A stretch of DNA of 16,860 nucleotides from Actinomycetota bacterium (GTDB taxonomy: Bacteria; Actinomycetota; Thermoleophilia; Gaiellales; Gaiellaceae), in contig VAXD01000059.1 of the NCBI GenBank assembly GCA_005884155.1, positions 1,462 to 18,321 on the forward strand, read 5' to 3'. The notes under the pieces are model-generated. The model saw only the letters and a list, made by a program, of their open reading frames with translations, did not search any database and was not told the origin of the DNA. Made by a program: the position numbers and the translations under genes. Below, one piece after another: positions 7,518 to 14,059 of this stretch; position 1 is the stretch's first letter, and every line of letters begins with the position of its first letter.

Positions 7518-8323
7518 GGCCGCTGCTGGTCATCGACGGGGACTCGCTCGCCCACCGCGCTTACCACGCGATGCCGAAGACGGTGCGGCTCGGCTGCGTC
7601 GTCGGCTTCACGAACATGCTCGTGCGCCTCTGGCAGGCCGAAGAGCCGCGCGCCGTGCTCGTCGGCTGGGACTCGCTCTTCCAGCCGACGTACCGGACCG
7701 AGGCGTTCGCGGCGTACCAGAGCGGGCGGGTCTTCGACGACGCGCTGGTCGAGCAGCTCGACATGCTGCCGCAGGTCGTGGAAGCCGCTGGCTTCGGCGC
7801 GGCGAAGGCCGCCGGCTACGAGGCCGACGACTTCCTCGCCGCGGCCGTGGCCGGAGAGGAGGCGCGCGGCGGGACGGCGTTGGTCGCGACCTCCGACCGC
7901 GACGCCTTCCAGCTCGCGAGCTCGCAGACCACCATCCTGCAGCCCGTGCGCGGCGTCTCCGAGCTGGCGCGGATCGGGCCGGCCGAGGTGCGGGAGCGCT
8001 ACGGCGTCGACCCCGAGCAGGTGCCGGACTTCATCGCTCTCCGCGGCGACCCCTCGGACAAGCTGCCCGGAGCCGCGGGAGTGGGCCCGAAGAAGGCGGC
8101 GGACGTCCTGCGCGAGTACGGCTCGCTGGAGGCCGCGCTGGACGCCGGAAGGTTTTCGGCGGAGGCGGAGGACTTGCGCCTCTACCGTCGAATAGCTGCG
8201 CTGGACGCCTCTGCTCCACTCCCTCCCCTCCCTGACCAGTCTCCCTCGTGGGCAGAGGCGTCCTCTCTCGTTCGTGAGTGGGGCCTGAACGCGCTGGCCG
8301 ACCGCCTGGCAAAGTTGGGCTGA
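7514..8323 (+). CDS. 5'-3' exonuclease, PolA N-terminal/FEN family
   Basis: Stand-alone flap-type 5' nuclease of 269 residues, likely acting on RNA primers or flaps during replication and repair. Seen: the N-terminal metal-binding DGDSLAH, VGWDS, GYEADDFLAA and TSDRDAFQL acidic motifs, then a helix-hairpin-helix with DPSDKLPGAAGVGPKKAADVL, the usual DNA-binding element. No polymerase domain follows, so it is a separate protein and not PolA. It starts with GTG at 7514, overlapping the stop of the acyltransferase gene by four bases, so translation is likely coupled. The segment encoding residues 230-250 has a different codon style (T/A-ending Ser, Pro and Ala codons) and is bounded by a long inverted repeat. 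The next gene begins on its stop codon. Confidence 0.93.
   Translation: MRPLLVIDGDSLAHRAYHAMPKTVRLGCVVGFTNMLVRLWQAEEPRAVLVGWDSLFQPTYRTEAFAAYQSGRVFDDALVEQLDMLPQVVEAAGFGAAKAAGYEADDFLAAAVAGEEARGGTALVATSDRDAFQLASSQTTILQPVRGVSELARIGPAEVRERYGVDPEQVPDFIALRGDPSDKLPGAAGVGPKKAADVLREYGSLEAALDAGRFSAEAEDLRLYRRIAALDASAPLPPLPDQSPSWAEASSLVREWGLNALADRLAKLG
8203..8263. repeat. Long inverted repeat inside the exonuclease gene
   Basis: Perfect 12-bp arms (8203-8214 and 8252-8263) continue, past a one-base bulge, with four more pairs (8216-8219 with 8248-8251). The 28-nt interior is C/T-rich. The element is in frame near the 3' end of the exonuclease gene, about 60 bp before the next start codon. Confidence 0.65.
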
Positions 8324-8553
8324 TGGACGCCTGGCTCAGCGCGCGCGGCCGGCTGGCCGAGGCCGCCGGGCTCGCGCCGGAGAAGCTCGAGCTGTCGGAA
8401 GACGACGTCCGCGAGCTGCTCGAGCTCGCGCGGATCGCGGCCCACGACTCCGGCGAACGGACAAACGCGCCGCTCCTCTGCTACCTCGTCGGGCGCGCGC
8501 AGGGCGGCGCGGATCTGGAAACCTTGGCGGACGCGGTCAGATCGAGCTCGTAA
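8323..8553 (+). CDS. Small DUF6457-like protein
   Basis: A 76-residue, mostly helical acidic protein with no signal peptide or membrane segment. The pattern LLELARIAAHDSGERTNAPLLCYLVGRAQGG resembles the DUF6457 family of small actinobacterial proteins, often annotated loosely with molybdopterin biosynthesis; that link is by recall of the pattern and no function is proven. The ATG at 8323 shares one base with the exonuclease stop (TGATG), so the two are probably translationally coupled. Its 3' end overlaps the conserved start of the deacetylase-like gene. Confidence 0.78.
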   Translation: MDAWLSARGRLAEAAGLAPEKLELSEDDVRELLELARIAAHDSGERTNAPLLCYLVGRAQGGADLETLADAVRSSS

Positions 8554-9386
8554 GCCACCCGGCGCTCGCGGAGCTGCATCCGACCGAGCCGCACGTCGAG
8601 ACGCGGGACCGGCTCGCGGTACTGCTCGACGCGTTCGACGTGATCGAGGGCCGGCCCGCGACGCGCGAGCAGGTCGAGCGCTGCCACGAGCCTGAGTATC
8701 TCGACCAGCTCGAGACGCTGGAGATTAGGACGCTGCTCGACCCGGATACCGTCGCGTCTGAGACGAGCTGGGAAGCGGCGCTGCTCGCAGCGGGCTGCGC
8801 GATCGACGCGGCGGAGCGCGGCGGGTTCGCGCTCGTCCGCCCGCCCGGCCACCACGCGCTGCCGGGCCGAGCGATGGGCTTCTGCCTGCTCAACAACGTG
8901 GCGATCGCGGCGCGCCACGCGCAGGCCGAGCTCGGGCTCGAGCGGGTCGCGATCGTCGACTGGGACGTTCACCACGGGAACGGCACCGAGGAGATCTTCC
9001 GCGGCGACGACTCGGTCTTCTACGCGTCTTTGCACCAGTGGCCGTTCTATCCCGGAAGCGGGGGCCCGGGCGAAGGCGGCGAGACGACGCTGAACGTGCC
9101 GCTCCCGGCAGGGTGCGGCGACGACGAGTACCTGCAGGCGTTCGACCAGGTGGTCGCGCCCACGGTGCGCGCGTTCGAGCCGGAGCTCGTGCTCGTCTCA
9201 GCCGGCTTCGATGCACACGTCGACGACCCGCTCGCCGGGATGCGCGTGACCGCCGACGGCTTCCGCGAGCTGGCGCGCCGTTCAGCCGAGCTCGGCCCGC
9301 GTGTGGCTGCAGTGCTGGAGGGCGGCTACGACCCACGCAGGCTTCGGGGCCTGGTCGCGGCCGCGCGCGAGGGGTTCTCAGAATGA
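8541..9386 (+). CDS. Histone deacetylase family protein (class II HDAC/acetylpolyamine amidohydrolase-like), non-standard start
   Basis: Zinc-dependent amidohydrolase that removes acetyl groups from lysine, polyamines or a small metabolite; about 281 residues with the start used here. Seen: RPPGHHA (catalytic His pair 104-105), NNVAIAA, the zinc ligands in VDWDVHHGNG (Asp142, His144), a third ligand in SAGFDAH (Asp224), and LEGGYD with the catalytic Tyr at about 263. The preceding sequence, ELVSHPALAELHPTEPHVETRDRLAVLL, matches the usual N-terminus but contains no ATG/GTG/TTG. The first standard start is GTG 8640, which would drop 33 conserved residues. ATC 8541 is my best placement and would overlap the upstream gene by 13 bases. 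A hairpin terminator begins right after the stop. Substrate is unknown. Confidence 0.85.
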   Translation: MELVSHPALAELHPTEPHVETRDRLAVLLDAFDVIEGRPATREQVERCHEPEYLDQLETLEIRTLLDPDTVASETSWEAALLAAGCAIDAAERGGFALVRPPGHHALPGRAMGFCLLNNVAIAARHAQAELGLERVAIVDWDVHHGNGTEEIFRGDDSVFYASLHQWPFYPGSGGPGEGGETTLNVPLPAGCGDDEYLQAFDQVVAPTVRAFEPELVLVSAGFDAHVDDPLAGMRVTADGFRELARRSAELGPRVAAVLEGGYDPRRLRGLVAAAREGFSE

Positions 9387-9415
9387 CGAAAGCCGGCCAT
9401 CTGGGCCGGCTTTCG
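9387..9415 (+). terminator. Hairpin terminator of the acyltransferase-deacetylase operon
   Basis: A perfect 12-bp stem (9387-9398 with 9404-9415) with a 5-nt loop begins at the base after the deacetylase stop. The right arm ends in CTTTCG, so only a short T-tract is present. The symmetrical stem may also serve the convergent response regulator transcript. Confidence 0.75.
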
Positions 9416-9489
9416 CGAGAAGCACAGAGCCACCGCGCTTCGAGTCAGGAGGAACTGGCTCAAAGTATCGGCCCGAGGCGGCGACAAGC

Positions 9490-9522
9490 GTGGGTGATTG
9501 ATATCCCCCGCGGTGGGTGATT
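9490..9522. repeat. Short tandem direct repeat in the convergent gap
   Basis: GTGGGTGATT occurs at 9490-9499 and again at 9513-9522, 23 bp apart, between the terminator and the 3' end of the response regulator gene. The rest of 9416-9536 shows no ORF or promoter I can support. Function is unknown. Confidence 0.4.
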
Positions 9523-9536
9523 TGGGGAGGCTCTCC

Positions 9537-10172
9537 CTAGGCTGCGCGAGCCGAATTCAGCGCTTCGAGCGCCTCGCGCCGCGAAGAAACGTTCAATTTG
9601 CGCAGGAGGCTCTTCACGTGCGAGCGGACGGTGTGCTCGGAGATGAAAAGCCGTGCAGCGATCTCATCCGTCCCGAGGTGCTCGTCGAGCAGGAGCAGCA
9701 CCTCGACCTCGCGGGCGCTGAGTGAGCCGGCGATCTCGTCGGGCACGCCGCGCGTCCCACCTTCGCGAACCTGCTCGAGCAGACGGCGCGCGACCTCGCC
9801 CGAGAGCGCGGCCTCGCCGTCGCCGACGCCGCGCAGGAACGCGACGATCCGCTCCGGCGGCTCGCTCTTGAGCAGGTAGCCGGCCGCTCCGCCGCGGATC
9901 GCGGAGAGCAGGTTCTCCTCGGTCCCCGAAGCGGTCAGGACGACGACCTCACAGTCCGGCGCTGCATCGCGAATCCGCGGCAGCGCCTCGAGCCCGCTCA
10001 GGCCGGGCATCGAGAGGTCGAGCAGCACGAGTTGCGGCTGCAGGCTGCGCGCCAGCTCGATCGCGGTCTCGCCGTCGCCGGCCTCGCCCACGACCGAGAA
10101 GTCATGCTGGCCGAGAAGCGCGGCGAGAGCGCCCCGCGTGATGGGGTGGTCGTCGACGATCAGAATCCGCAC
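9537..10172 (-). CDS. Two-component response regulator, NarL/FixJ family
   Basis: Phosphorylation-dependent DNA-binding regulator, 211 residues. The receiver domain (1 to about 118) has the acidic pair Asp7-Asp8, the phospho-acceptor Asp52 in LLDLSMPG, Thr80 and Lys102. A linker leads to a LuxR/GerE helix-turn-helix at about 147-205 (LSAREVEVLLLL, DEIAARLFISEHTVRSHVKSLLRKL). The start is the GTG at 10172, set by alignment of the first beta strand (RILIVDDHP); no Shine-Dalgarno is visible in the very short upstream gap. It is divergent from the histidine kinase gene, its likely partner, and the 42-bp gap between them is an imperfect dyad that could be an autoregulatory operator. Confidence 0.93.
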   Translation of the reverse strand: MRILIVDDHPITRGALAALLGQHDFSVVGEAGDGETAIELARSLQPQLVLLDLSMPGLSGLEALPRIRDAAPDCEVVVLTASGTEENLLSAIRGGAAGYLLKSEPPERIVAFLRGVGDGEAALSGEVARRLLEQVREGGTRGVPDEIAGSLSAREVEVLLLLDEHLGTDEIAARLFISEHTVRSHVKSLLRKLNVSSRREALEALNSARAA

Positions 10173-10214
10173 GAAACCCTTGTCGGCAGAACTAGCCGTG
10201 CCGATAAGAGCTTC
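10173..10214. promoter_or_regulatory. Dyad-symmetric divergent control region of the two-component pair
   Basis: The whole gap between the two start codons is two 16-bp arms (10173-10188 and 10199-10214), 13 of 16 positions complementary, around a 10-bp centre. The strongest part is CTTGTCGGCA against TGCCGATAAG (9 of 10). The axis at 10193.5 is exactly midway between the start codons. This layout suits a dimeric NarL-type regulator binding its own promoter. No SD is visible on either side, so the transcripts may be leaderless or start inside the opposing gene. Confidence 0.5.
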
Positions 10215-11597
10215 ATGCGGCGCGAAGAACGCGACGACTATTACGCCTGGCTCTGGGGCGAGGTGCTCCTGATCGGGCTGCTCGGCGCCGGCCTGACGCT
10301 GTTCGTCGCCTACCCGAGCCTGCGCAACACCTACTCGCTGCCGCAGGTGCGGCTCGTGCTCGACACCGCCGTCACGCTCGCGGCCGCGCTGGTCGCGGTG
10401 CTCGCCGGCGTCCGCTTCTCCGTCGAGGGCCGGCGGCTCGATCTCTTGCTCTGTGGCGGCTTCGCCACGGCGGCGGCCGGGACGCTCGCGTTCTCGATCG
10501 CGCCGGTGCTCGACGGGGAATCGCTCCACCGGACCGAGTTCTGGGCCGGCGTTGGCGCCCGTCTCCTCGCCTCGCTGCTGATCGCGGCCGCGCCGTTCAC
10601 GCGCCGGCGCGTGAATGCACCCGGACGCGCGCTCTGGGAGATGCTGCTCGCGGTCGCGATCCTGCTCGGGCTGATCTGGGGACTGTCCCAGGAAGCCGGC
10701 ACGTCGCTGCCACCGGTCGCGGAACGTGTCGGCGCCGACCAGCCGTTCCAGCTGATGGGCGCGCTTGCCGTGCAGTCTCTGCTCTCACTCGTCGCAATGG
10801 TCGGCTGGGGCCTGCGCTTCCGCGCCCACCGCAACGACCTCGACCGCTGGCTCTGCCTCGCCGCCACGCTCGCGCTCTTCGCGGAGCTGCACTACGTCTT
10901 CACGCCGCTGCTCTCGCCGCGGTACGTCTCGCAGGGCGACTTCCTGCGCCTGCTCTCCTACAGCGTCCTGCTCGTCGGCGTGTGGCGCGCGATCCGGTTC
11001 GCGGAGTTCGGGCGGGCGGTCGCGGAGGAACGCGCGCGCGTCGCGCGTGAGATCCACGACGGGCTGGCGCAGTACCTGTTCGCAGTCTCGACACACGCGA
11101 CCATGCTCGAGAACGGCACCGGGCACGCGCAGACGCTCGCGCAGTTGAAGGAGGCTGCCGCGGCGGCGCAGCAGGAGGCTCGCTTCGCGGTGCTGGCGCT
11201 CTCCTCGGCAGGCGGCTCGGCGCCATTCGACTCGGCCCTCCGCCGCTACGTCGACTTCCTGACCGCGGACGGGCAACTCGAGGTGGACCTCGAGCTCGAG
11301 GAGGGGATCCGGCTCGCGCCCGACGAGCAGATCGAGGTCTTCCGGATCGTCCAGGAAGGGCTTGCGAACGCGCGCAAGCACGCCGGCGCCCGCCGCGCCG
11401 AGGTGCGGATCGGCGAGCGTGACGGCGAGCGGCTCGTCACCGTCGTCGACGACGGTGCCGGCTTCGACGAGGCCGAGATCGCTCCGGGCCAGGGGCTCAA
11501 GAACATGCGCGCGCGCGCGGCGTCGATCGGCGGCGGGCTCCGCGTGCAGTCCGTGCCTGGGCGCGGGACCGCGCTCGTCGTCGTCCTGCGCGCCTAA
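10215..11597 (+). CDS. Membrane-bound sensor histidine kinase, HisKA_3 (NarX/DegS/LiaS) family
   Basis: Sensor kinase of 460 residues. The N-terminal 260 or so residues hold about seven or eight hydrophobic segments with only short loops, so the stimulus is probably sensed in or near the membrane. HisKA_3 follows, with phospho-acceptor His281 in AREIHDGLAQYL, then a HATPase_c domain with the N-box NARKHAG, the G1 box VDDGAGFD and the G2 box GQGLKNMRARA. This kinase class pairs with NarL-type regulators, and one is encoded divergently 42 bp away. The ATG at 10215 is chosen because the hydrophobic region begins shortly after and no upstream in-frame start is plausible; no SD is apparent. The gene ends just before a terminator shared with rnpB. 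Signal unknown. Confidence 0.93.
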   Translation: MRREERDDYYAWLWGEVLLIGLLGAGLTLFVAYPSLRNTYSLPQVRLVLDTAVTLAAALVAVLAGVRFSVEGRRLDLLLCGGFATAAAGTLAFSIAPVLDGESLHRTEFWAGVGARLLASLLIAAAPFTRRRVNAPGRALWEMLLAVAILLGLIWGLSQEAGTSLPPVAERVGADQPFQLMGALAVQSLLSLVAMVGWGLRFRAHRNDLDRWLCLAATLALFAELHYVFTPLLSPRYVSQGDFLRLLSYSVLLVGVWRAIRFAEFGRAVAEERARVAREIHDGLAQYLFAVSTHATMLENGTGHAQTLAQLKEAAAAAQQEARFAVLALSSAGGSAPFDSALRRYVDFLTADGQLEVDLELEEGIRLAPDEQIEVFRIVQEGLANARKHAGARRAEVRIGERDGERLVTVVDDGAGFDEAEIAPGQGLKNMRARAASIGGGLRVQSVPGRGTALVVVLRA

Positions 11598-11599
11598 TA

Positions 11600-11627
11600 G
11601 AAAAAGCCCTGTTTCCAGGGCTTTTTC
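11600..11627 (-). terminator. Bidirectional terminator between the kinase gene and rnpB
   Basis: A perfect 12-bp stem (11600-11611 with 11616-11627) has a four-base loop. On the minus strand the loop is GAAA and the right arm gives CTTTTTC followed by TATT, a good intrinsic terminator for rnpB. On the plus strand it lies three bases after the kinase stop, also with a T-run. Confidence 0.85.
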
Positions 11628-11630
11628 CGT

Positions 11631-11960
<330 letters not shown>

Positions 11961-11966
11961 CGAAGA

Positions 11967-11972
11967 ATTGTA
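11967..11972 (-). promoter_or_regulatory. -10 box of rnpB
   Basis: TACAAT on the minus strand, with P1 of RNase P RNA starting about seven bases downstream, is the expected position for a sigma-70 promoter. No convincing -35 hexamer is seen 16-18 bases further upstream. Confidence 0.65.
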
Positions 11973-11994
11973 GCCGCGACCCAGCGGAGCGGTT

Positions 11995-12019
11995 CGTGGG
12001 AGACTCGCTTTCCCCCACG
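11995..12019 (+). promoter_or_regulatory. Small leader hairpin before the allene-oxide-cyclase-like gene
   Basis: CGTGGG (11995-12000) pairs with CCCACG (12014-12019) and ends one base before the AAGGAG ribosome site at 12021. It could modulate translation initiation. I see no known riboswitch pattern. Confidence 0.35.
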
Positions 12020-12031
12020 GAAGGAGCAGCC

Positions 12032-12511
12032 ATGAAGCGCATCGTCGCGCTCGTCTGCCTCGTTGGCGCGGCCGCCTTCGCGACCACCGTCGCGCTGGCC
12101 GGATCCGGCAACGGCGGGAATGGGCACGGTCACCACGGCCACGTCATCCACGTCATCGAGCACGCCACGACCGACGCGGTCACGAACCAGGGCGACGGCT
12201 CAGGCGACGTCGCCGGTGACGTCCTCACGTTCAACAACGGCGTCTTCAACGAGCACGACTCGACCCAGGTCGGAAGCGATCAGGGCCACTGCGTCCGCAT
12301 CGTGGCCGGCCAGTCTTGGGAGTGCATCTGGACGACCATCCTCGACCACCGCGGCCAGCTCACCGTGGAAGGGCCGTTCTACGACACGAGCGACAGCAAG
12401 CTCGCCGTCACCGGCGGCACCGGTGCGTTCTCAAACGCGCGCGGTTGGATGCAGTTGCACGCGCTTAACGGCGGGGCCGAGTACGACTTCATCTTCCATC
12501 TGACAGGCTGA
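12032..12511 (+). CDS. Secreted allene oxide cyclase/dirigent-like beta-barrel protein
   Basis: Exported protein of 159 residues. A Sec signal peptide spans residues 1-23 (basic MKR, hydrophobic core, cut after A-L-A). The mature protein opens with a Gly/His-rich segment (HGHHGHVIHVIEH) that could bind metal, then a domain with the pattern GHCVRIVAGQSWECIWT, GQLTVEGPFYD, LAVTGGTGAFSNARGWMQLH and EYDFIFHL, typical of the actinobacterial AOC-like barrel superfamily. Plant relatives cyclise or couple small phenolic or lipid substrates; bacterial function is not established. Two cysteines about 12 residues apart could form a disulfide. The ATG at 12032 has AAGGAG five bases upstream. Its last 23 bases overlap the tail of the convergent zinc-ribbon gene. 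Confidence 0.88.
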   Translation: MKRIVALVCLVGAAAFATTVALAGSGNGGNGHGHHGHVIHVIEHATTDAVTNQGDGSGDVAGDVLTFNNGVFNEHDSTQVGSDQGHCVRIVAGQSWECIWTTILDHRGQLTVEGPFYDTSDSKLAVTGGTGAFSNARGWMQLHALNGGAEYDFIFHLTG

Positions 12512-12698
12512 ACAGATCGAGGCGAGCGGGCTCGGCGGACACGTTCGTGTCGAGCCCGCTTCCGCACTCCGGGCAGAAGAGGCCGCCCTGCGGCAGCCGC
12601 ATGACGAACTCGCCGCAGGCGAGGCATTCGAGGCTCGCGCCGCGCAGCAGCGCATTCAGCTCCTGCTCGAGCGTCCGGTTCAGCGGCGCGACGTTCAC
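12489..12698 (-). CDS. Small zinc-ribbon protein translationally coupled to lexA
   Basis: A 69-residue protein starting at GTG 12698, whose last bases form GTGA with the lexA stop. After a short helical N-terminus (residues 6-20) come two cysteine pairs, Cys25-x2-Cys28 and Cys42-x2-Cys45, a classical four-Cys zinc ribbon (CLACGE and CPECGSG), followed by an acidic tail. The gene is too short for many callers and is masked by a long spurious frame extending back through lexA. Coupled translation behind lexA predicts DNA-damage induction. Its stop overlaps the convergent AOC-like gene by 23 bp. I do not recognise a named family; it could be a regulator, a partner of LexA or polymerase, or a stand-alone RNA/DNA binder. 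Confidence 0.8.
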   Translation of the reverse strand: MNVAPLNRTLEQELNALLRGASLECLACGEFVMRLPQGGLFCPECGSGLDTNVSAEPARLDLFSLSDGR

Positions 12699-13324
12699 AG
12701 TGAGCGGAAAACCCCCGTGACGACGCCCAGGATCTGGACGTGGTCCGCGTAGATCGGCTCGAGCGCGTCGTTCTCGGGCTGCAACCGGATGCGGCCGTTC
12801 TCCTTGAAGAAGCGCTTGACCGTGGCCTCGTCGGCGAGCTCGTCCTCGCCGGCCAGCGCGACCACGATCTCGCCGTCCCGCGCGGTCTGCTCGCGGCGCA
12901 CGACGACCAGGTCGCCGTCGAGGATCCCGGCGTTGATCATCGAATCGCCCTTGACGCGGAGCAGGAACTCTTCGCCGCCGCGCGCGAGCGGCTCCGGCAC
13001 GGCGACGTAGTCCTCCACGTTCTGCTCGGCGAGCAGCGGGTCGCCGGCGGCGATCTCGCCGACGAGCGGGAGCCGGTGGACGTCGGCCGCGACGGCTTTC
13101 GCGGGCTCGGGCCGCGGATCCCGGCGCAGCTCGAGGGCGCGCGGCTTGGTCGGGTCGCGCTTGATCAGCCCGGCCCGCTCGAGGTTCGCGAGGTGGGCGT
13201 GCACGGTCGAAGGTGAGGCGAGCCCGACCGCCTCGCCGATCTCGCGCACCGTGGGCGGGTAGCCGTGCGCGTCGACGTAGTCGGTCAGGAACTTCCAGAT
13301 CTCCTGCTGGCGTCCGGTCAGCAT
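12695..13324 (-). CDS. lexA: SOS transcriptional repressor LexA
   Basis: Represses the DNA-damage regulon and inactivates itself by cleavage when stimulated by RecA filaments; 209 residues. Seen: an N-terminal winged helix with GYPPTVREIGEAVGLASPSTVHAHL, the Ala93-Gly94 cleavage site in GEIAAGDPLL, the catalytic Ser128 in KGDSMINAGILDGDLV and catalytic Lys170 in EATVKRFF. The ATG at 13324 has CGGAGG six bases upstream. An SOS box lies 48 bp upstream, implying autorepression. The downstream zinc-ribbon gene overlaps by four bases. Confidence 0.97.
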   Translation of the reverse strand: MLTGRQQEIWKFLTDYVDAHGYPPTVREIGEAVGLASPSTVHAHLANLERAGLIKRDPTKPRALELRRDPRPEPAKAVAADVHRLPLVGEIAAGDPLLAEQNVEDYVAVPEPLARGGEEFLLRVKGDSMINAGILDGDLVVVRREQTARDGEIVVALAGEDELADEATVKRFFKENGRIRLQPENDALEPIYADHVQILGVVTGVFRSL

Positions 13325-13371
13325 CTCGTCCTCCGGGGTGGGGAAGGGGGAATAAGCACGTTGGCAGCGGA

Positions 13372-13387
13372 ACGAACGTATGTTCGA
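13372..13387 (-). promoter_or_regulatory. SOS box (LexA operator) of lexA
   Basis: The palindrome CGAAC-GTAT-GTTCG sits at 13373-13386; including flanks it matches 11 of 12 fixed positions of the actinobacterial/Bacillus-type consensus TCGAAC-N4-GTTCGA. It lies upstream of the lexA start, so autoregulation is expected. No clear -10/-35 pair could be assigned. Confidence 0.85.
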
Positions 13388-13398
13388 CGCCCAGCGTA

Positions 13399-13416
13399 GC
13401 CGTCCTCCCGGACGGC
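13399..13416 (-). terminator. Hairpin terminator of the PadR-membrane protein operon
   Basis: GCCGTCC (13399-13405) and GGACGGC (13410-13416) form a 7-bp stem with a 4-nt loop, 7 bp after the membrane protein stop. No T-tract follows. It would insulate lexA from the upstream operon. Confidence 0.5.
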
Positions 13417-13423
13417 GTCAAAC

Positions 13424-14059
13424 TCAGCTCAGCTTGCGGAGCGAGTAGTGCACCGACCAGGCCAGCAGCAGGATCATCACCGGCGTGCCCGAGAGGAACG
13501 TGATGAGCAGGAAGTTCTCGAGGCTGCCGTTGAGCAGCGTTCCCAGCCGGAGTGCGCTGCGCCCGACGAAGTACAGGCCCCAGACGACCGACTCGATCCC
13601 GAACACGCGCTTGTACTCCGGCGTCTCCCGGAACCAGCGCGGGAGCGGATACCACGCGTTGGCGAGCGCGCCTGCGAGGGGCCGTCCGATTGCGGCAGAG
13701 ACGAGAAACGCGAGCCCCCAGATCGCCGTGGCCACGACCGGCTGAGCGAGGTAGACGGTAGTGCTGTGCGCGAGCAGTCCGACGGCGGACTGCACCGCGA
13801 CGAAGCCGAGCGAGATTCGCACGAGCAGCCCGTCGCGGCCTCGGCGCCGTTCATAGACGTAGATGAGGAGCGAAACCAGCGCAGCAGCGATGATCCCGGC
13901 CGCGAGCCCCTGCAACCGCAGGCCCGCGTAGAACGCGCCAAGCGGGATGAATCCCTCCCGCAGGAACCCGGGCGCGCCGGCGCCGAAGACCTGCCGGAAC
14001 GTCGGCCGCGTCAGGCCGCCTTCTGCTTGCGCAGGCGCCGAAGCTGCCGCTCGCACCAC
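13424..14059 (-). CDS. Multi-pass membrane protein (VC0807/DUF3159-like)
   Basis: Integral membrane protein of about 211 residues with five or six hydrophobic segments. Recognisable features are a short cytoplasmic N-terminus (RPTFRQVFG), a basic cytoplasmic loop after the second helix (YERRRGRDG), and a central helix pair (GLAFLVSAAIGRPLAGALA) followed by WYPLPRWFRETPEYKRVFG. The pattern resembles bacterial VC0807/DUF3159 membrane proteins of unknown function; this is an inference from topology and motif style. The start is uncertain: GTG 14059 is used, with a G-run nearby; GTG 14056 and ATG 14071 also fit. All overlap the end of the padR gene by 46-61 bp, so the two are translationally linked. 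PadR regulators often control a neighbouring membrane or efflux protein. Confidence 0.78.
   Translation of the reverse strand: MVRAAASAPAQAEGGLTRPTFRQVFGAGAPGFLREGFIPLGAFYAGLRLQGLAAGIIAAALVSLLIYVYERRRGRDGLLVRISLGFVAVQSAVGLLAHSTTVYLAQPVVATAIWGLAFLVSAAIGRPLAGALANAWYPLPRWFRETPEYKRVFGIESVVWGLYFVGRSALRLGTLLNGSLENFLLITFLSGTPVMILLLAWSVHYSLRKLS

Noticed and set aside
9537..10529. Extended response regulator reading of 330 codons
   Set aside because: The first 119 codons are antisense to the kinase gene; the receiver domain begins at GTG 10172.
12489..13655. 388-codon minus-strand frame spanning lexA and beyond
   Set aside because: Only its last 69 codons (zinc ribbon) have a sensible start and motif; the rest is an out-of-phase reading of lexA.
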